Shown: piece after piece, positions 1 to 13,200 of the stretch
Layout of the letters: each line of letters opens with the position of its first letter
Numbering within the stretch: the first letter of the stretch is position 1
Origin: Phallusia mammillata
Lineage: Eukaryota; Chordata; Ascidiacea; Phlebobranchia; Ascidiidae
DNA: 64,000 bases
Reading direction: 5' to 3'
Assembly: GCA_003260075.1 (NCBI GenBank)
Contig: QLIY01000312.1
Span: 62,001 to 126,000 of the forward strand
Position numbers and translations under genes: made by a program
Notes under the pieces: model-generated
Seen by the model: only the letters and a program-made list of their open reading frames with translations
Told to the model about the DNA's origin: nothing
Database searches by the model: none

Positions 1-283
1 ACGTATATTTGGGCCATCATATTTCTTACTAAACTTATGAACAGATCCTTTTCAAGTAGTCCATGTAACAATTTTATATTAATAACATTAATTTCTAGTA
101 CGACCATGTGGCGAAATTGAACAACATTACAAAACTTAGACTTTTCAATATTGCGCAACAGAAACGAACCAGCAACTTTACGTCCAATGAGCGCACAATC
201 GTTACCCTTGTACATCTGATGATAAGTCTGTACAGGCGACAGAGTCGTGTATTTACAACGCTCTAATTAGATTATCGATTTGA

Positions 284-299
<16 letters not shown>

Positions 300-320
<21 letters not shown>

Positions 321-735
321 CCGAAAGTAATGGCTGTAGCCTGGCCTGAACCCGAATCGTTTTTGAGAAGCCCTTTAAGGTCCGAAAGTTATAGTAAAGA
401 AGACATACACGATGGACAATAATATATAATAGCCTAAACGAGAAGTTTTTCGGATGTTGGATATTCGGATATACCCAGCAACTAGCTACTTATCTTGGTA
501 ATGTACAGTGTTTTTTAAGGTGTTTTGGGGGACCGAAAATTTCTCCAGCGGTTTCCCAAAATTTGGACTTGCAACTACAACTATATTTTTTGGTATTTAA
601 ATGAAACACTTGCGGTCTCTTAAAACTACTTAGCGGTCACCCAAACCAAACCTTAAAAAAACCCTGGTAATGTATATTAAAAAAATTACGGACATAGAAT
701 GTGAAGTCAGACCCGAATGCCCGAACCCGGCCCAC
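300..735. repeat. Two dispersed repeats, recurring at 37.8 and 46.8 kb
   Basis: About 510-665 (ATTTCTCCAGCGGTTTCCC, then CGGTCACCCAAACCAAACC) recurs at about 37780-37950, where it interrupts the 5' flank of a 7TM gene. The surrounding piece with GAACCCGAATCGTTTTTGAG (about 340) and AATGCCCGAACCCGGCCCAC (about 715) resembles 46770-47080. These are dispersed transposon-derived repeats of unknown class. Confidence 0.6.
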
Positions 736-2157
736 TTAAAAAATGAGCTGTAACAAATTAATGCCATCTCTGCATTCTGTAACAACTACTTTTTGTTGCG
801 TCGTAATTGTGAAAAATTATCTGTATTTGCTATCTTTGTACGACTTGGAAGATCTTGCTAATGGGTGTAAAATTAAAATTCCGGACTGTTCAAAATGTCT
901 ACACAATCCGGCAGTTAAGATAGAGTTCGACACTAACCATCAACAAATGCAAAAAAAGTTCCAATTTTTTTCTCATGTGACACAGTGAAGAAGACATTGA
1001 TTTAATAGCAAAGTTACTTCAACAATGGCACGATAGATGTCTCCTGAGGCGTGGATAATAATATTTAGCCCCTGCTAAAAACGATGCTGACGTTATTGTT
1101 CGTGTTGAAAGTCCAATTATGGTGCTAATCGATGTTATTGGTTGTCATTGATTGAAAGTACCGTTAAAAATGTGGAAAGTTTAGAAGAAACGCAATCAAC
1201 GTCGAAGTTTTGCGTATCATTTTTTCCCAATACAAGACAAGTTAAAAAAATGTTTTGAAAAAATCTTGACCACACTTTTTTATAAATTTCAAGTTTGTCT
1301 GATTCATACTATTTTCCCCAGTAGCTTGACCTCCAGTATATTGCCTCATTGCTTCAAAGTAACCTAAAAATGAAACCAAGTGCCCTTGCCACTGGAGAGG
1401 TCCATACTTTTAATAACGACCACCTGTCTGTCCAACAAGCCTATTGTGAAGCGCATGGTCGAGTATAACTTTGTATTTTTAAACAAAAATATCTGTTGGA
1501 CCAGTAGATAAAAAACCCGGCTAAAGCGGACCTGTTTCGAAGCAAAAAATAGGCGAATCTTTAAACTTTATTTGTTGCACAGCCAATGAATTGGGCCACA
1601 GTCTATCCAAATATAAATGTCGTTGCCTTTAGGGTGTTTAGTTTATTTTTTAAAAGCGCTCAAATTGTGTGTTTATAGTACAGCTAACCCATCAAGGTAC
1701 CTTTACCTGATGTGGTTACGAACTGTTTTTACTCCAAACAAAGGTAGAATTTTAATTTGCTTACTATACGCATGTGAAAATACCAAAATCACAAACTGAA
1801 AAGAACTTACACCATTATAGCGCAACTTTACTAACGGATGTGTCACACTTAAGTGACATAATATCAGTTATCGCAATCTCCTCGTGGCCGCCAAAACGTG
1901 ACAAGAACTGAAAATAGAATAATGGACAATGCACCTTTTGCGACATACAGTTTTCTGGTCTGTCAGCACGTCAAATGACTTTACCTTTGAGTGCATCTGC
2001 ATTGCGCGTATGGTTGGAACGGTTGTTTTAGGTAGATCTACTAACGTTAAAACTTAAATCGCAAAAAGTTTGCTAATTCCTGATAGAGGGCGTAAAAAGC
2101 ACATTAATTTATATTGACAGTGAGTCTGGGATATGTTACGAACCAACAGCTCTAACC

Positions 2158-2387
2158 GGTGGTGGGATTCAGCCGGTTCGCACCGGTTCTATAGAACCGT
2201 CTCACGAAATTTGATGAGATCAGCGAACCGGTTAGCATTACTGGTTACTGTCAAAGGATTTTTAGGAGACCAGCGAACCGGTTAGCATTACTGGTTACTG
2301 TCAAAGGACGTTTTGTAACAGAACCGACTGAAAAATATGACTTTTGTCATAAAACCGGCTGACAAAAACTTTGAATCCCATCACTGG
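2158..2387. mobile_element. hAT-like MITE, copy 1
   Basis: The left end is GGTGGTGGGATTCA and the right end is the complement of CCAGTGATGGGATTCA, giving imperfect terminal inverted repeats. The flanks are CTCTAACC (2150-2157) and CTTTAACC (2388-2395), a 7/8 match expected of an old hAT 8-base target duplication. The interior is rich in CCGGTT/AACCGG words. A second copy in opposite orientation is at 55937-56115. Confidence 0.75.
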
Positions 2388-4263
2388 CTTTAACCGTCAG
2401 CATTTTTACACATTTTTTGCTTTTAAATATTCGCAAATGCTCTTTACGTCCCCTATCGGACATTAGCAAACTTTGTGTGACTAAAGTTCTTACTTTGTGA
2501 CATACCTACAGTCGAGAGTGAAAAATGCCTGAAGCTAAACGCACCCACGCAAAAATTGCTGATACCAGTTCCTGCTTGCAAAAATTTCAATTTTCAAAAA
2601 AACAAGGCATATTTCATTGCGCAATTTTAGGTGCTATTGGGTGTTTCAGACGTTAAGTAATTTCCAATTCCTGGTGTCTTGAATTCTTAGTAGTACACAA
2701 AAGGGAGAAAGTGTATACCGAACCCAGTTACGTATTTTTATTAGTTCCTCTTGCCCTAAACTGGGCGTTGTGCTATTTTGCGCTATTAACCTCGGTAACA
2801 ATTGTCTCAGACAGCGCTATAATGCCTTATATGTATGCTTTGCACTGTTATTAGTTTTTAACTGTAATTTTCATTCTCTTACATTGATCAGCTGTTGATT
2901 AGAAGTAAACAGTTTTTGTGTCAAAAGCAAACAATGACAGCATCTAAATTCTGCACAAAATAAGTTAAATGTCTCGTTAAAAAACACATGCCTTGTTATA
3001 ATCAATATACGCCATCCATCGTGACAAAAGCTTAAAAATTGTCAACAAAATTACAATAAAACTGCTTTTCAATCGCAGATTTTAACATAAATTTTTGGTA
3101 TGTCGTATCTAAACAACTATGTGTAACTATTTCGTACATTATTTATACATAAACACAAACAGTGAAAATCAATGGCTGGAAACCTACCATTTTCTGCCTC
3201 TGCATGGGTTGTAACCTGATTTTAAATAATATTTTGACGATGGCGTGCAATAAAATAGCGTCTTGCATACCATTTCAAAACGTACTTGGGCATAGCAATT
3301 GTGGTGTGCGAAAACCGCAAAAAAATCACTTAGTGCAAACGAAGCGTTCTGTCTGTACCGTGGCCATTCAGTGATTTGCAATTGCATTGCGACATGGAAC
3401 AAAAAATCGTTGCCGTGACTCTGGTTTTCAAGTGTCTGTTGTTCGTCGTATTGAAGAGCCTGTTCCCCATAAGCTACGACACATTTACGTTATCAAATAG
3501 CTGTGACTGGAGTGCTGATACTCACCAGACCAGCAGTTGTTTACTGCATGGGTCCAAGGGCTTTGTTATGTGGACGTTTTGTTTACTGCTATTTCCTAAG
3601 CTTATAGTGGAGCTCATTAAAGTGCTAAATTTTAACAAAGGCTTCTAATTAATCATTAAATATGATTTAGAGGTGGTAGCGCCTCACGTCATCATACGCT
3701 AAGCACCTTTCGTAAAACCTTATAACCGCCCTAATGATCCCCTATCGAGCATAAAATCTTTATTGTTGTGATACTGTTTTGTTGTTTTGACCCAGTCTTT
3801 ATTGAACCTTGTTGTTATGATCCGTGCCAATGTTTCCTTATTAGGCAAACGGCTTGGTTGCATTGATATCCTGTTTAGCGAGGTACAGAATTGAATAAAC
3901 GTCATACTATAAAAAGTCGTATAAGGTCTTTCGTTATTAGGGAAAAGGCTCGCATTGCATTGAGGCGAGGTACAGAATTGAATAAAATCGTTCTGCAACA
4001 AAAAGTCATAGGTTTTAATAACCTCATAAAAATGCTTGGTTAGGTAATATAGTTGTGTTGGACAATAAAACAATTCATTTGACCTTTTCCATATATCTTA
4101 CCCTATCAGCACTATCAAACCAGTGATAAAGCCAAAGTTATTCAGTATCTTTTTTATCTTTTCTTGGCCCTGACTTTAACACTTTGAATTCAATAGTTGG
4201 TGTATACCTTCAAAATTCTTTGACAGATAGCAGTAGAGAATCTAATCTTTATTTGTTTTGCAG

Positions 4264-7200
4264 GTATTTATTACATGGGTGCTCTGATTGGACCAGCAAT
4301 CGGTTTCATCTTGGGTGGCCAGTTGCTAAAAGTCTTCACTGATGTTGGAACTATGTAAGTTCCTTTATTTAAAGCAGCTTTAATTAAACGTTTGCCTCAA
4401 AAAGGTATAAATATAATGAACTCATCATAATCGGTGACCTTGTTCAAGATAGTGTAAAGTTAACAGAATCAAATAAACTTAACAATCATATTCCCTTTCT
4501 AATCGCACAAATATACTGTTCAAAATACATTATCAAGGCTGTTTGTTGAACCAAAGCATATTCCACTACGAACAATGGTGTCATTATTACGTAATCGACA
4601 ATAGAGTTTTGCTATGAAAGCCGTTCAGGGTTAACGGCAATGTGAAAAACGCACGAAATATTTCCCAATGGCCCATTTTACTAAACCTTTTTCTAAACGA
4701 AAACCCTTAAATAGTTGTTCATTTTTGATTTTTGCGTTGGGGGTAATGAATAATGAATTACCCTACTTTTGTGACCTTTATTCTGAGGTAACAAACGGTC
4801 AGGAAAAACGATTTAAACAGGGTGTTCATCTTTACTGTTTACCCCTTTTAACTCCTGAGACCACACATTTTTACCACGAAAATTTTGTTTTTATGTCTTT
4901 AAACAACCTTTCGTTGTGTGAAAATTACCATTTGGCATTGCTAGACGATTAGTAACGGACAATTGCCGGGCGCACCCTAACAAGTAATCTTAAAATAGAC
5001 AAGTGTGATAAGGAGGTATTGATGGGCTAGTTGTGTACACTTAAAACTCAAATATATATTTAACATGTAATATGCTCAACGATCAACGTAATTTACAAAT
5101 TGCGAAAACGACGTAATACAGTATCACAGGATAAATGTAACTTTTAAAATTCTCGAACACAAATTTAGGAGTACAATATTAGTCTACTAGTTTATTCTTT
5201 TTTTCCCGAGAACGTTGTTTTACTCAAGAAGTCGAAAACATGTTAAATATTTACTTGTCAGCCGCAGTCTTCTAAAGAGCCACATTTCACTTTCGACCCA
5301 TAGGTTCCCGACCCTATATGGCGAAACCACACATGGGAAAGCGAAACAGAAATTAATAGATACTGTTTGAACATTAGACTAGTTTCCTTTCGCTTAATGA
5401 ATTATCCGATTATAAGCTAGTTCCTCATGGCAGCCTGTCGGAATTTGGTAATAAATCAACGTTAATTACGACAATACACGTAGCCTACTTAAATAGAATA
5501 AAATAAAATATAAATATAGAACCATCCTGCGCATACTGTTTAATCTTTACAATTTTTATGTTTACGTACATAAACTTGAGGCGAAATATGTGCAACTAAA
5601 AATTGCATGGACGAACCACTAAATGTTTTTTTTTAACTTAAATAAACTTAATTACGGCGATTTTTCATTTCAAAAAATGCTTCAACATTTTTATGCGCAT
5701 TTACTGTATAGACATCAACAAGTCTCTATCAAAAACCATTAAAACCACATACAAAGGCATTGCACCTGTTTAGCTTTGAACGAAATACTTCAATTATATC
5801 TTTTCGGCCTCCGCGTTATAATCCTGTCATTTCGCGTTGGTGTAGACAGGCAGAAGTGTATTGTCGCAGTGAGTTGTGCGATTGCCCAAACTAACAGGTG
5901 GCATTTTTTACTCTCTTAGTCTTAGTGGTTTATAAAGGTTTCCTTGTCATGTGAATGTCTGTCTGGTGTAGTGAGACGCTACTGTTTACTAGAGACAATA
6001 GTCTTAATTGGGAGCTTCTGATACGTATTTTATGGTGGTTTTACCATCTTTTAATATTGTTTTGCCGTATTTACTTGTTCACTGTATACTAATCGCTTTG
6101 AACAGTAACTTTTTTGAACTGAAACTCTAATGATTTCAAAACTTTTATAAACGTTTCCTATAATTACAACTCACTAATTTATTTTACCCACATAACTACT
6201 TTGAAAATGAATTTCTCATTAACGAATAGCAGCTATATTTCTTAATCACAGCCCTATAAAAACAGCCACAACGCATTGTTAACTTGTTTTTCCTACAAAA
6301 CGTACACCATAATTACTGTTCACCTAATCTTTCATAATTACCCAGCAGTCAGAACTTCAATTTACTAACTAAGAACCCTTATTGGGTAACTTATTTTGAA
6401 GCCTTCAGTTAAAATTATTCATTTTTCACCCACAGCCCCTCAATCACCCCCGACAGCCCCCAATGGGTGGGAGCATGGTGGGTGGGTTTTGTTATCAGCG
6501 CTGGGATCATTCTAGTTTTGTCGATACCGGTTCTGGCCTACCCCCGCAAGTTACCCAGCACCTTTACACGCAAGCAAACGATGGTGAATATCAAAGAGCA
6601 GCAATACTGCAGTAACAAGGATGAGGTGATTGTCGTCACTGTTGGCGGAAAACCTAAACATGGAACCAGGCAGGATCGAAACGACCCATTTCTTCAGATA
6701 AGTAAGTGCTTTATTTGCATGTCTCAAAAATTAATTAAATAGCTGTGGTTTTGTACATTCAGTAAACCTCGGTTAATTCGGACCCGTTTAAACCCAAAAA
6801 TGTATCCGGATTAGGTGAAGATCCGGTTTAATCGATGTCAATTATAGTGTCAAGTTTTACACATTACAAATTATCCGTATCTCAAGTTTTGTCCGAATTA
6901 GGCGAAAGGGGGGGGGGAGTACATTCGGTAAACCTCGGGTAATTCGGAGTTTGGAAAGAAAAAAATGTCCGGATTAGGCGAAGATCCGGTTTAATCGATG
7001 TCAATTATAGTGTCAAGTTTTACCACATTACAAATTATCCGTATCTCAAGTTTTGTCCGAATTAGGCGAAAATCCGGATTAACCGATGTCGATTAGTTAA
7101 AAAGCCTTACCACACTACAAATCATTTGTACTTTGAGTTTTGAACGAATTAGGCGAAGATCTGAATTAAGCGAATCTGGTTTAACCGAGATTTACTGTAG

Positions 7201-10200
7201 TTTACAAAGTGACAAATCTTGTGTTTCGTTAGTTTCTACGCACTATATAGAGCAGGGGTGGGCAATTAATTTTTGAGAAGGGCCACACAAGAAAACTGAC
7301 TTGTGTTGGAGGGCCAGACCAATAAAAGTTGAAACCTAATTCTGCTCATCAATTTCTCCGGCATTAGGGCAACAGAGTCCAACAAACTAAACACACAGGT
7401 TTATCTTAGACTTCTGTAAACAAATATTTAACAGTCCATGCCTTGCTGAAAGTGCGGCATTCTGAATCGACTCTTTTCTTTTTGCAGTAGGCTGACATGA
7501 TGAGGGCTAGCTTACCAGCATCAAATCTACATAAAACACATGTTGTCCAACCCATTGTTACACAGAAGGGCTCGGGGGGGGGGATAGCTGTACGCTCACG
7601 CATGTGCGTTAATACGTAAATATACAAATATAAATTTGTCTATATATATTTCTGCAAAAACAATTGTCGTATTTTATGCACAGCATAAATAGGCCTTTTT
7701 TGATTTGTGTTTCAATTTACTTGACCTCACGCGGGCCGGACAGGGACAGCCAACGGGCCGGATGTGGCCCGCGGGCCGTACAATGCCCAGGTCTGACATA
7801 GAGACTTGTTCAATTTACTCGAGTTAGCTGGTGTGACGAAATTGCTCTGGCCTGCGGGGTTATAACATTTTTTCCGGTGTCGGTTTCCTCAATGACATTC
7901 AAAATTTTACACAGTTGTTAAGTTTAAAACACAAGTTACACGAATCTCGTGAAAACAGGAACTGCAAAGTAAATGAATTTTCTGTGCTTTTTAATGTACA
8001 AAAATGCAAAGCTATACATGAAGAAACTGACGTTTTTCACGTTTTGATCACAAAAGAGACACCAAATAAAATATGCACACATTATAGTCAGGTAGATCTG
8101 AATTTTAGCTCTGAATTTATTTGGGGGGGGGGGGCATGAAGAAACTGACGTTTTTCACGTTTTGATCACAAAAGAGACACTAAATAAAATATACACACAT
8201 TATAGTCAGGTAGATCTGAATTTTAGCTCTGAATTTATTTGTTGTTAACTGCTGACCCAATTTGACCTAAGCTGCCTACCCCTGTTCCGTCCCCACTTCA
8301 ACCTAAGAAAAACGTGAAATTTCTATACTTACTAAACATGATCAGGCAAACGTTTCATAGTCTTCTCTTTAGTGATATTTTTTATTTTGGTTACCTTTCA
8401 TTTTTTATTCACCAGGACCACAAGAGTTAACGGAGCAGGCGATCCCACTCCAATGTGACATAGACACTGCTTCTGGGAGTCAGAATATATCCCCTGGTGG
8501 TCCGGATGCTGACGGCAAATCGTCTTCTTGCTGGCCAAGTTGCGAACTTGTCGAACTCTTTGCCAGGCGAGTTGATACTGTCGTATAACGTTGGTTTTGT
8601 CAAAATCTCGCTAATAGATGTTTTAAGATAACTGTATAAATACAAAAGCACCAAGCTAGGTAATGATACGTAAGTTGCTGTCAATGCACACTGTTTTTAC
8701 CGATAACATCTCATTAGTGAGGCTGGTGGCTTCACAAGTCAATACGGCCCATCTCTCGTCACTAGCTGCAGTGATAAGGCCTAATAGGTCGAAACAGTGT
8801 GCACTATATGCAGCTTATCATTTATAGGGGGGGGGGGAATAACATCTCATTAATGAGGCTGGTGGCTCCACAAGTCAATACGGCCCATCTCTCGTCACCA
8901 GCTGCATTGATAAGACCTAATAGGTCGAAACAGTGTGCACTATATGCAGCTTATCATTTATAGGCTTGTTGCTTTTACATTGATACTATGACACTGAGCC
9001 GACTTCACTTTGGTTCCGAAGTAGTTGCTTGACCATTGTGAGCCAGTTTACTCTGTGGTTTATGCCGAGTTGAGGCACGAACAGAATTGGTGAGGAATGA
9101 CGTTTTAGCTTGTTACTATCAACAAAGTGGAGTGTCGTTATGCTAACCGATACGGCCGATGTCTTGTTACCAGCTTCACTGATGAAAACTTATAGGTCGA
9201 AACAGTCTTCTGCTTAGGAGAATAAACTTATGAGGCCTAAAAATCTTAGTTTTGGCCTGGTAACGGTGCTGCATCATTTTAGTCACTTCCAAATACTGCC
9301 AATGGTCAAAATAAATGGCACAAGTCAGTGGGGGGGGGGATTGCTATGCTAACCGATACGGCCTATGTCTTGTTACCAGCTTCACTGATGAGAACTTATA
9401 GGTCGAAACAGTGTGCACTGTCTTTGGGTGTTGTAATATTTGGTCTTCTGCTTAGGAGAATAAACTTATGAGGCCTAAAAATCTTTAGTTTTGGCCTGGT
9501 AACAGTGCTACATCATTTTGGTCACTTCCAAATACTGCCAATGGTCAAAATAAATGGCACAAGTCAGTCGTGTTTTCTGGCCTCTTATCATTTTATGATT
9601 TCGGATACTTTGCAGTATTACTAGTGGTGGTGTTTTGTCCTGCTTAATTTTGGGCCCAAAACGTAATTAGTTCTCAAGAAACCATTTTTTCTTCGGCACA
9701 AGTCGTTTGTTGGTTTAACTTAAATAATCTCATAATTTCGTATATTTATGGAATTTCTAGTGCCATTATTGTAACCTGCCTCATTCCCAGATAAAAATCT
9801 TAACAAAATCTCTTCTACTTCTACAGTGATTTATGTCAAGTAGTCACCAACAAAGCCTTCCTGTACCTGAGTCTTGCTGCAGCCGTGCTAGGAACTCTAG
9901 TGTCAGGATTCTCAACTTTCGGACCAAAGTTCATCGAATCTCAGTTTGGAAAATCCGCATCAGACGCTGCCAACCTGTTCGGTAATTTTTTTTTGGCTTG
10001 GAGTTCAAAATCGAAATTTATGACCCCAATTGTTTATTATGGGTCCCCTTCCCTGAAGGGGACACATATTGTTTTGGGGGGGGGGGGGGGGGGGTTTGTT
10101 TTATCATGGTTATCTCGTGAAATGCATTATTTACAACTTTGCACGGGGAATCCTTAAGTTATTGCTTGCAGAAACAAACTAAGGTTATAAAAACGTTGGC

Positions 10201-13200
10201 TGTCATGGGGCCCATAATAAAATAAGTGTAGGAAATAGATTTATGTTTTGAAATAGGCCATAGTGTATGTGCAGTGGCAATTTGAGCTGTGCCACCATTG
10301 TTTTATTTTGTTCCGTGACTCCAACCGAAACAAGGCTATCGGACTCATAAACTACTACTCTCATATAATGATCTGCTGATTTGGGCACGTTATATTTTTG
10401 TGCCTACAAACTCGTCTTCTGTGATACTAAGTTCATGAAAACATTAAGTCATTCGTACAAAGGGGGTCATCAGTATCCTACTCAAAGAAAATGAAACAGC
10501 CGAAATGTATAAGGTACCTAAAAGCATTAATACCTTACTATACCACTTTAAAAAACTTTGATACAAAACGAACAGATCACAAACTTTGTAAACTGTTCTA
10601 AGTATGTACAAATTCAACATGACTCTGGAATTCATATCCTTTGTACAAAGAAATATGTGAGCCTTAGTTCCTGCATGTGTCTTGTATTTCATAATCCTAA
10701 GGACAAATGACTTACTATTTTTTTAGCTAAGCGATTCTAATTTAAAGTTGAAAGTACAAGTATGTAATATTAACTACCATTTTTTTTTTATACGCAATGC
10801 AATATATAACCCTTCAACCTTGCACACAGGGGGGGGGGGTATACAAAACGAACAGGTCACAAACTTTGTAAACTGTTGTAAGTATGTACAAATTCAACAT
10901 GACCCTGGAATTCATATCCTTTGTACAAAGAAATATGTGGGCCTTAGTTCCTGCATGTGTCTTGTATTTCATAATCCTAAGGACAAATGACTTACTGTTT
11001 TTTAGCTAAGCGATTCTAATTTAAAGTTGAAAGTGCAAGTATGTAATATTAACTACCATTTTTTTTATACGCAATGCAATATATAACCCTTCAACCTTGC
11101 ACACAGGTTACGTTTGTATACCGGCTGGTGCAGGGGGCATGTTGATGGGCTCAGTACTGATGAGTGGACTTAAGCTGAGTTACCGAAACTCGCTCAGGAT
11201 GTGCTTCTGTGTGAGTTTACTCGGACTCTTCGCTCAGTTTGCTCTCACTCTACACTGTGATGATATCCCACTGGCTGGGGTTAACGTGCCTTACAAGTCC
11301 CAACTGTAAGTATTTATGGGTCTTTTTTTCTTTTTTTTAACGCGTGTGTGGGGACCCATTCGTGTGTGCTTGCAAATACAATCATGTTAGTAGGACAAAT
11401 GGTGTGTATAGAAATTCGGTAAATAGGATATAAAATAGAAATATGCAAGAAAAACGCTATTTTAGTTCTTAATAACGTACGGTAGTGGAAGAGTGGCCCT
11501 TCCATAGGAAAATTGAAGCGATTTGAGTAGACTTTTTTGCGGGAATTCGATATTATTCCGTATTAAATCGCCTGGTAAGCTATAAGGTCCAGCTCCGATT
11601 CACGCTATTAATATAAGTCAAACTCTGTATCCTGAAATTACGACTTTTGAAGGTCGTTATTCCGGTTTAAATGATAAAAAATGAGTAGCCTAAAAGAAAA
11701 AACGTGAACTTTCAACACGGAATGGGGGGGGGGGAGTCAAACTCTGTGTCCTGAAATTACGACTTTGGAAGGTCGTTATTCCGGTTTAAATGATAAAAAA
11801 ATGAGTAGCCTAAAAGAAAAAACGTGAACTTTCAACACGGAATGGTGTCCTTAGACCTTAACATAGTTAAACATAAGGTTTTCGACTCTGGACTCCAACA
11901 CTAATTGATGTTTTGTACTAATAGCGACATATTGGTAGAGGTAAAAAAAGCTGCAGATTGTGCACACTGTTTCGACCTATAAGGTCTCATCTCATCAGTG
12001 AAGCCGGTGACGAGAGATATGCCGTATTGGCTAGTGTACTCATATAACGACACTCTAAAAGATTATACTTTTACAAACAAGCACCCAGTTCCGCAAAATA
12101 TTAACAGTTTATATGCAGCGGTGACCTATAAATCAGGTTGTTGCCGTTTTCGCCGTAAACCCATTTTCTTAATTTTTACACCATATTTTCATTGTAGGCC
12201 TTCAGTGCCTGACGATAGTCCATTTGACAAGTCTCACCCGTGCAACGCCGCGTGTGGATGTGTGTCGCAAGCGTTTGACCCGGTCTGCGGTTCCGACGGC
12301 GTCACCTACTACTCGGCCTGTCTCGCCGGTTGCCTAGCGACAGAGCAGAGCGGAAAAGAGGTAAGTTATCCTACGTTTCCATAAAGTTTGCACCCAACTA
12401 GTTTCGCTCCTGTAATGTGCACAACAAATTGCTGTAGTGTACTGTTAATGCCTAAAGCAGTGGTCCTCAACCTTTATCGACGCATTCCTCCCTTAACACC
12501 TCAAAACATTTTTCATTCCACTAAAATACTACATAGTACATGCTAAGTTACCATGCAAAGATGATTTAAAATTGGGCCTTTTATCAACTTTACAGGTTCT
12601 TTTCCCGGAGCTAAAGCTTGTATTTACAACCACATGTAAAAAATAAAGTAAATTCCTTCCCTTAAATTTTAACGAAATCCGCTTAGTTCTGCTATCACTT
12701 TAATACTATAAATACTCTGTTGGTTGGCTGTACACAGGGCAGGTATTAAATATTCACGAGACATGTAATTGCATTTTGTCGTTTTGTTTCCTATTGGCGC
12801 TGTACAAAAAGATTTTTTTTGCTCCAGTTAAATTTTCCCCTCATTGAATTATTTACGTAAAGCGTCTCATTTTTCAGACGTTTACGAATTGTTCATGCAT
12901 TCCCAGCATGGCAGCTGCCCCCGAGAGCTCAACCAACCAATCAGGTGCGTCTATACAGTCACGTGATTTTGTTGGTAATGTAATGAAAGGTTGAATGGGT
13001 TTTCGGTGTCCGGAAAATATCAATTCGAAGCGTTCAGCTCATTAAAGCTATATGAGACGACTTGGCACTGCAAAAAAACATTCAATAATAAAACAAAATG
13101 TGCAATAATATTAATATTGGAGACTGAATTTTAACATTTTTGGACTTTTCATTTTTATGTTTGTTATTTTAATATTGCATTTTTTTCCAAGCTAATTTTA

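Larger units (their letters stand above)
1..4263. other. Upstream flank or intron of the SLCO gene; no exon recognised
   Basis: No conserved coding segment or phase-compatible exon was found. It holds a 34-base G run (285-318), two dispersed repeats (about 300-735), a hAT-like MITE (2158-2387) and a roughly 85-base imperfect tandem duplication near 3837-4015. Short ORFs here lack any recognisable domain. Confidence 0.5.

Noticed and set aside
3376..3648. 90-residue ORF with hydrophobic segments
   Set aside because: No recognisable family; not phase-compatible with an SLCO exon and no convincing splice sites.
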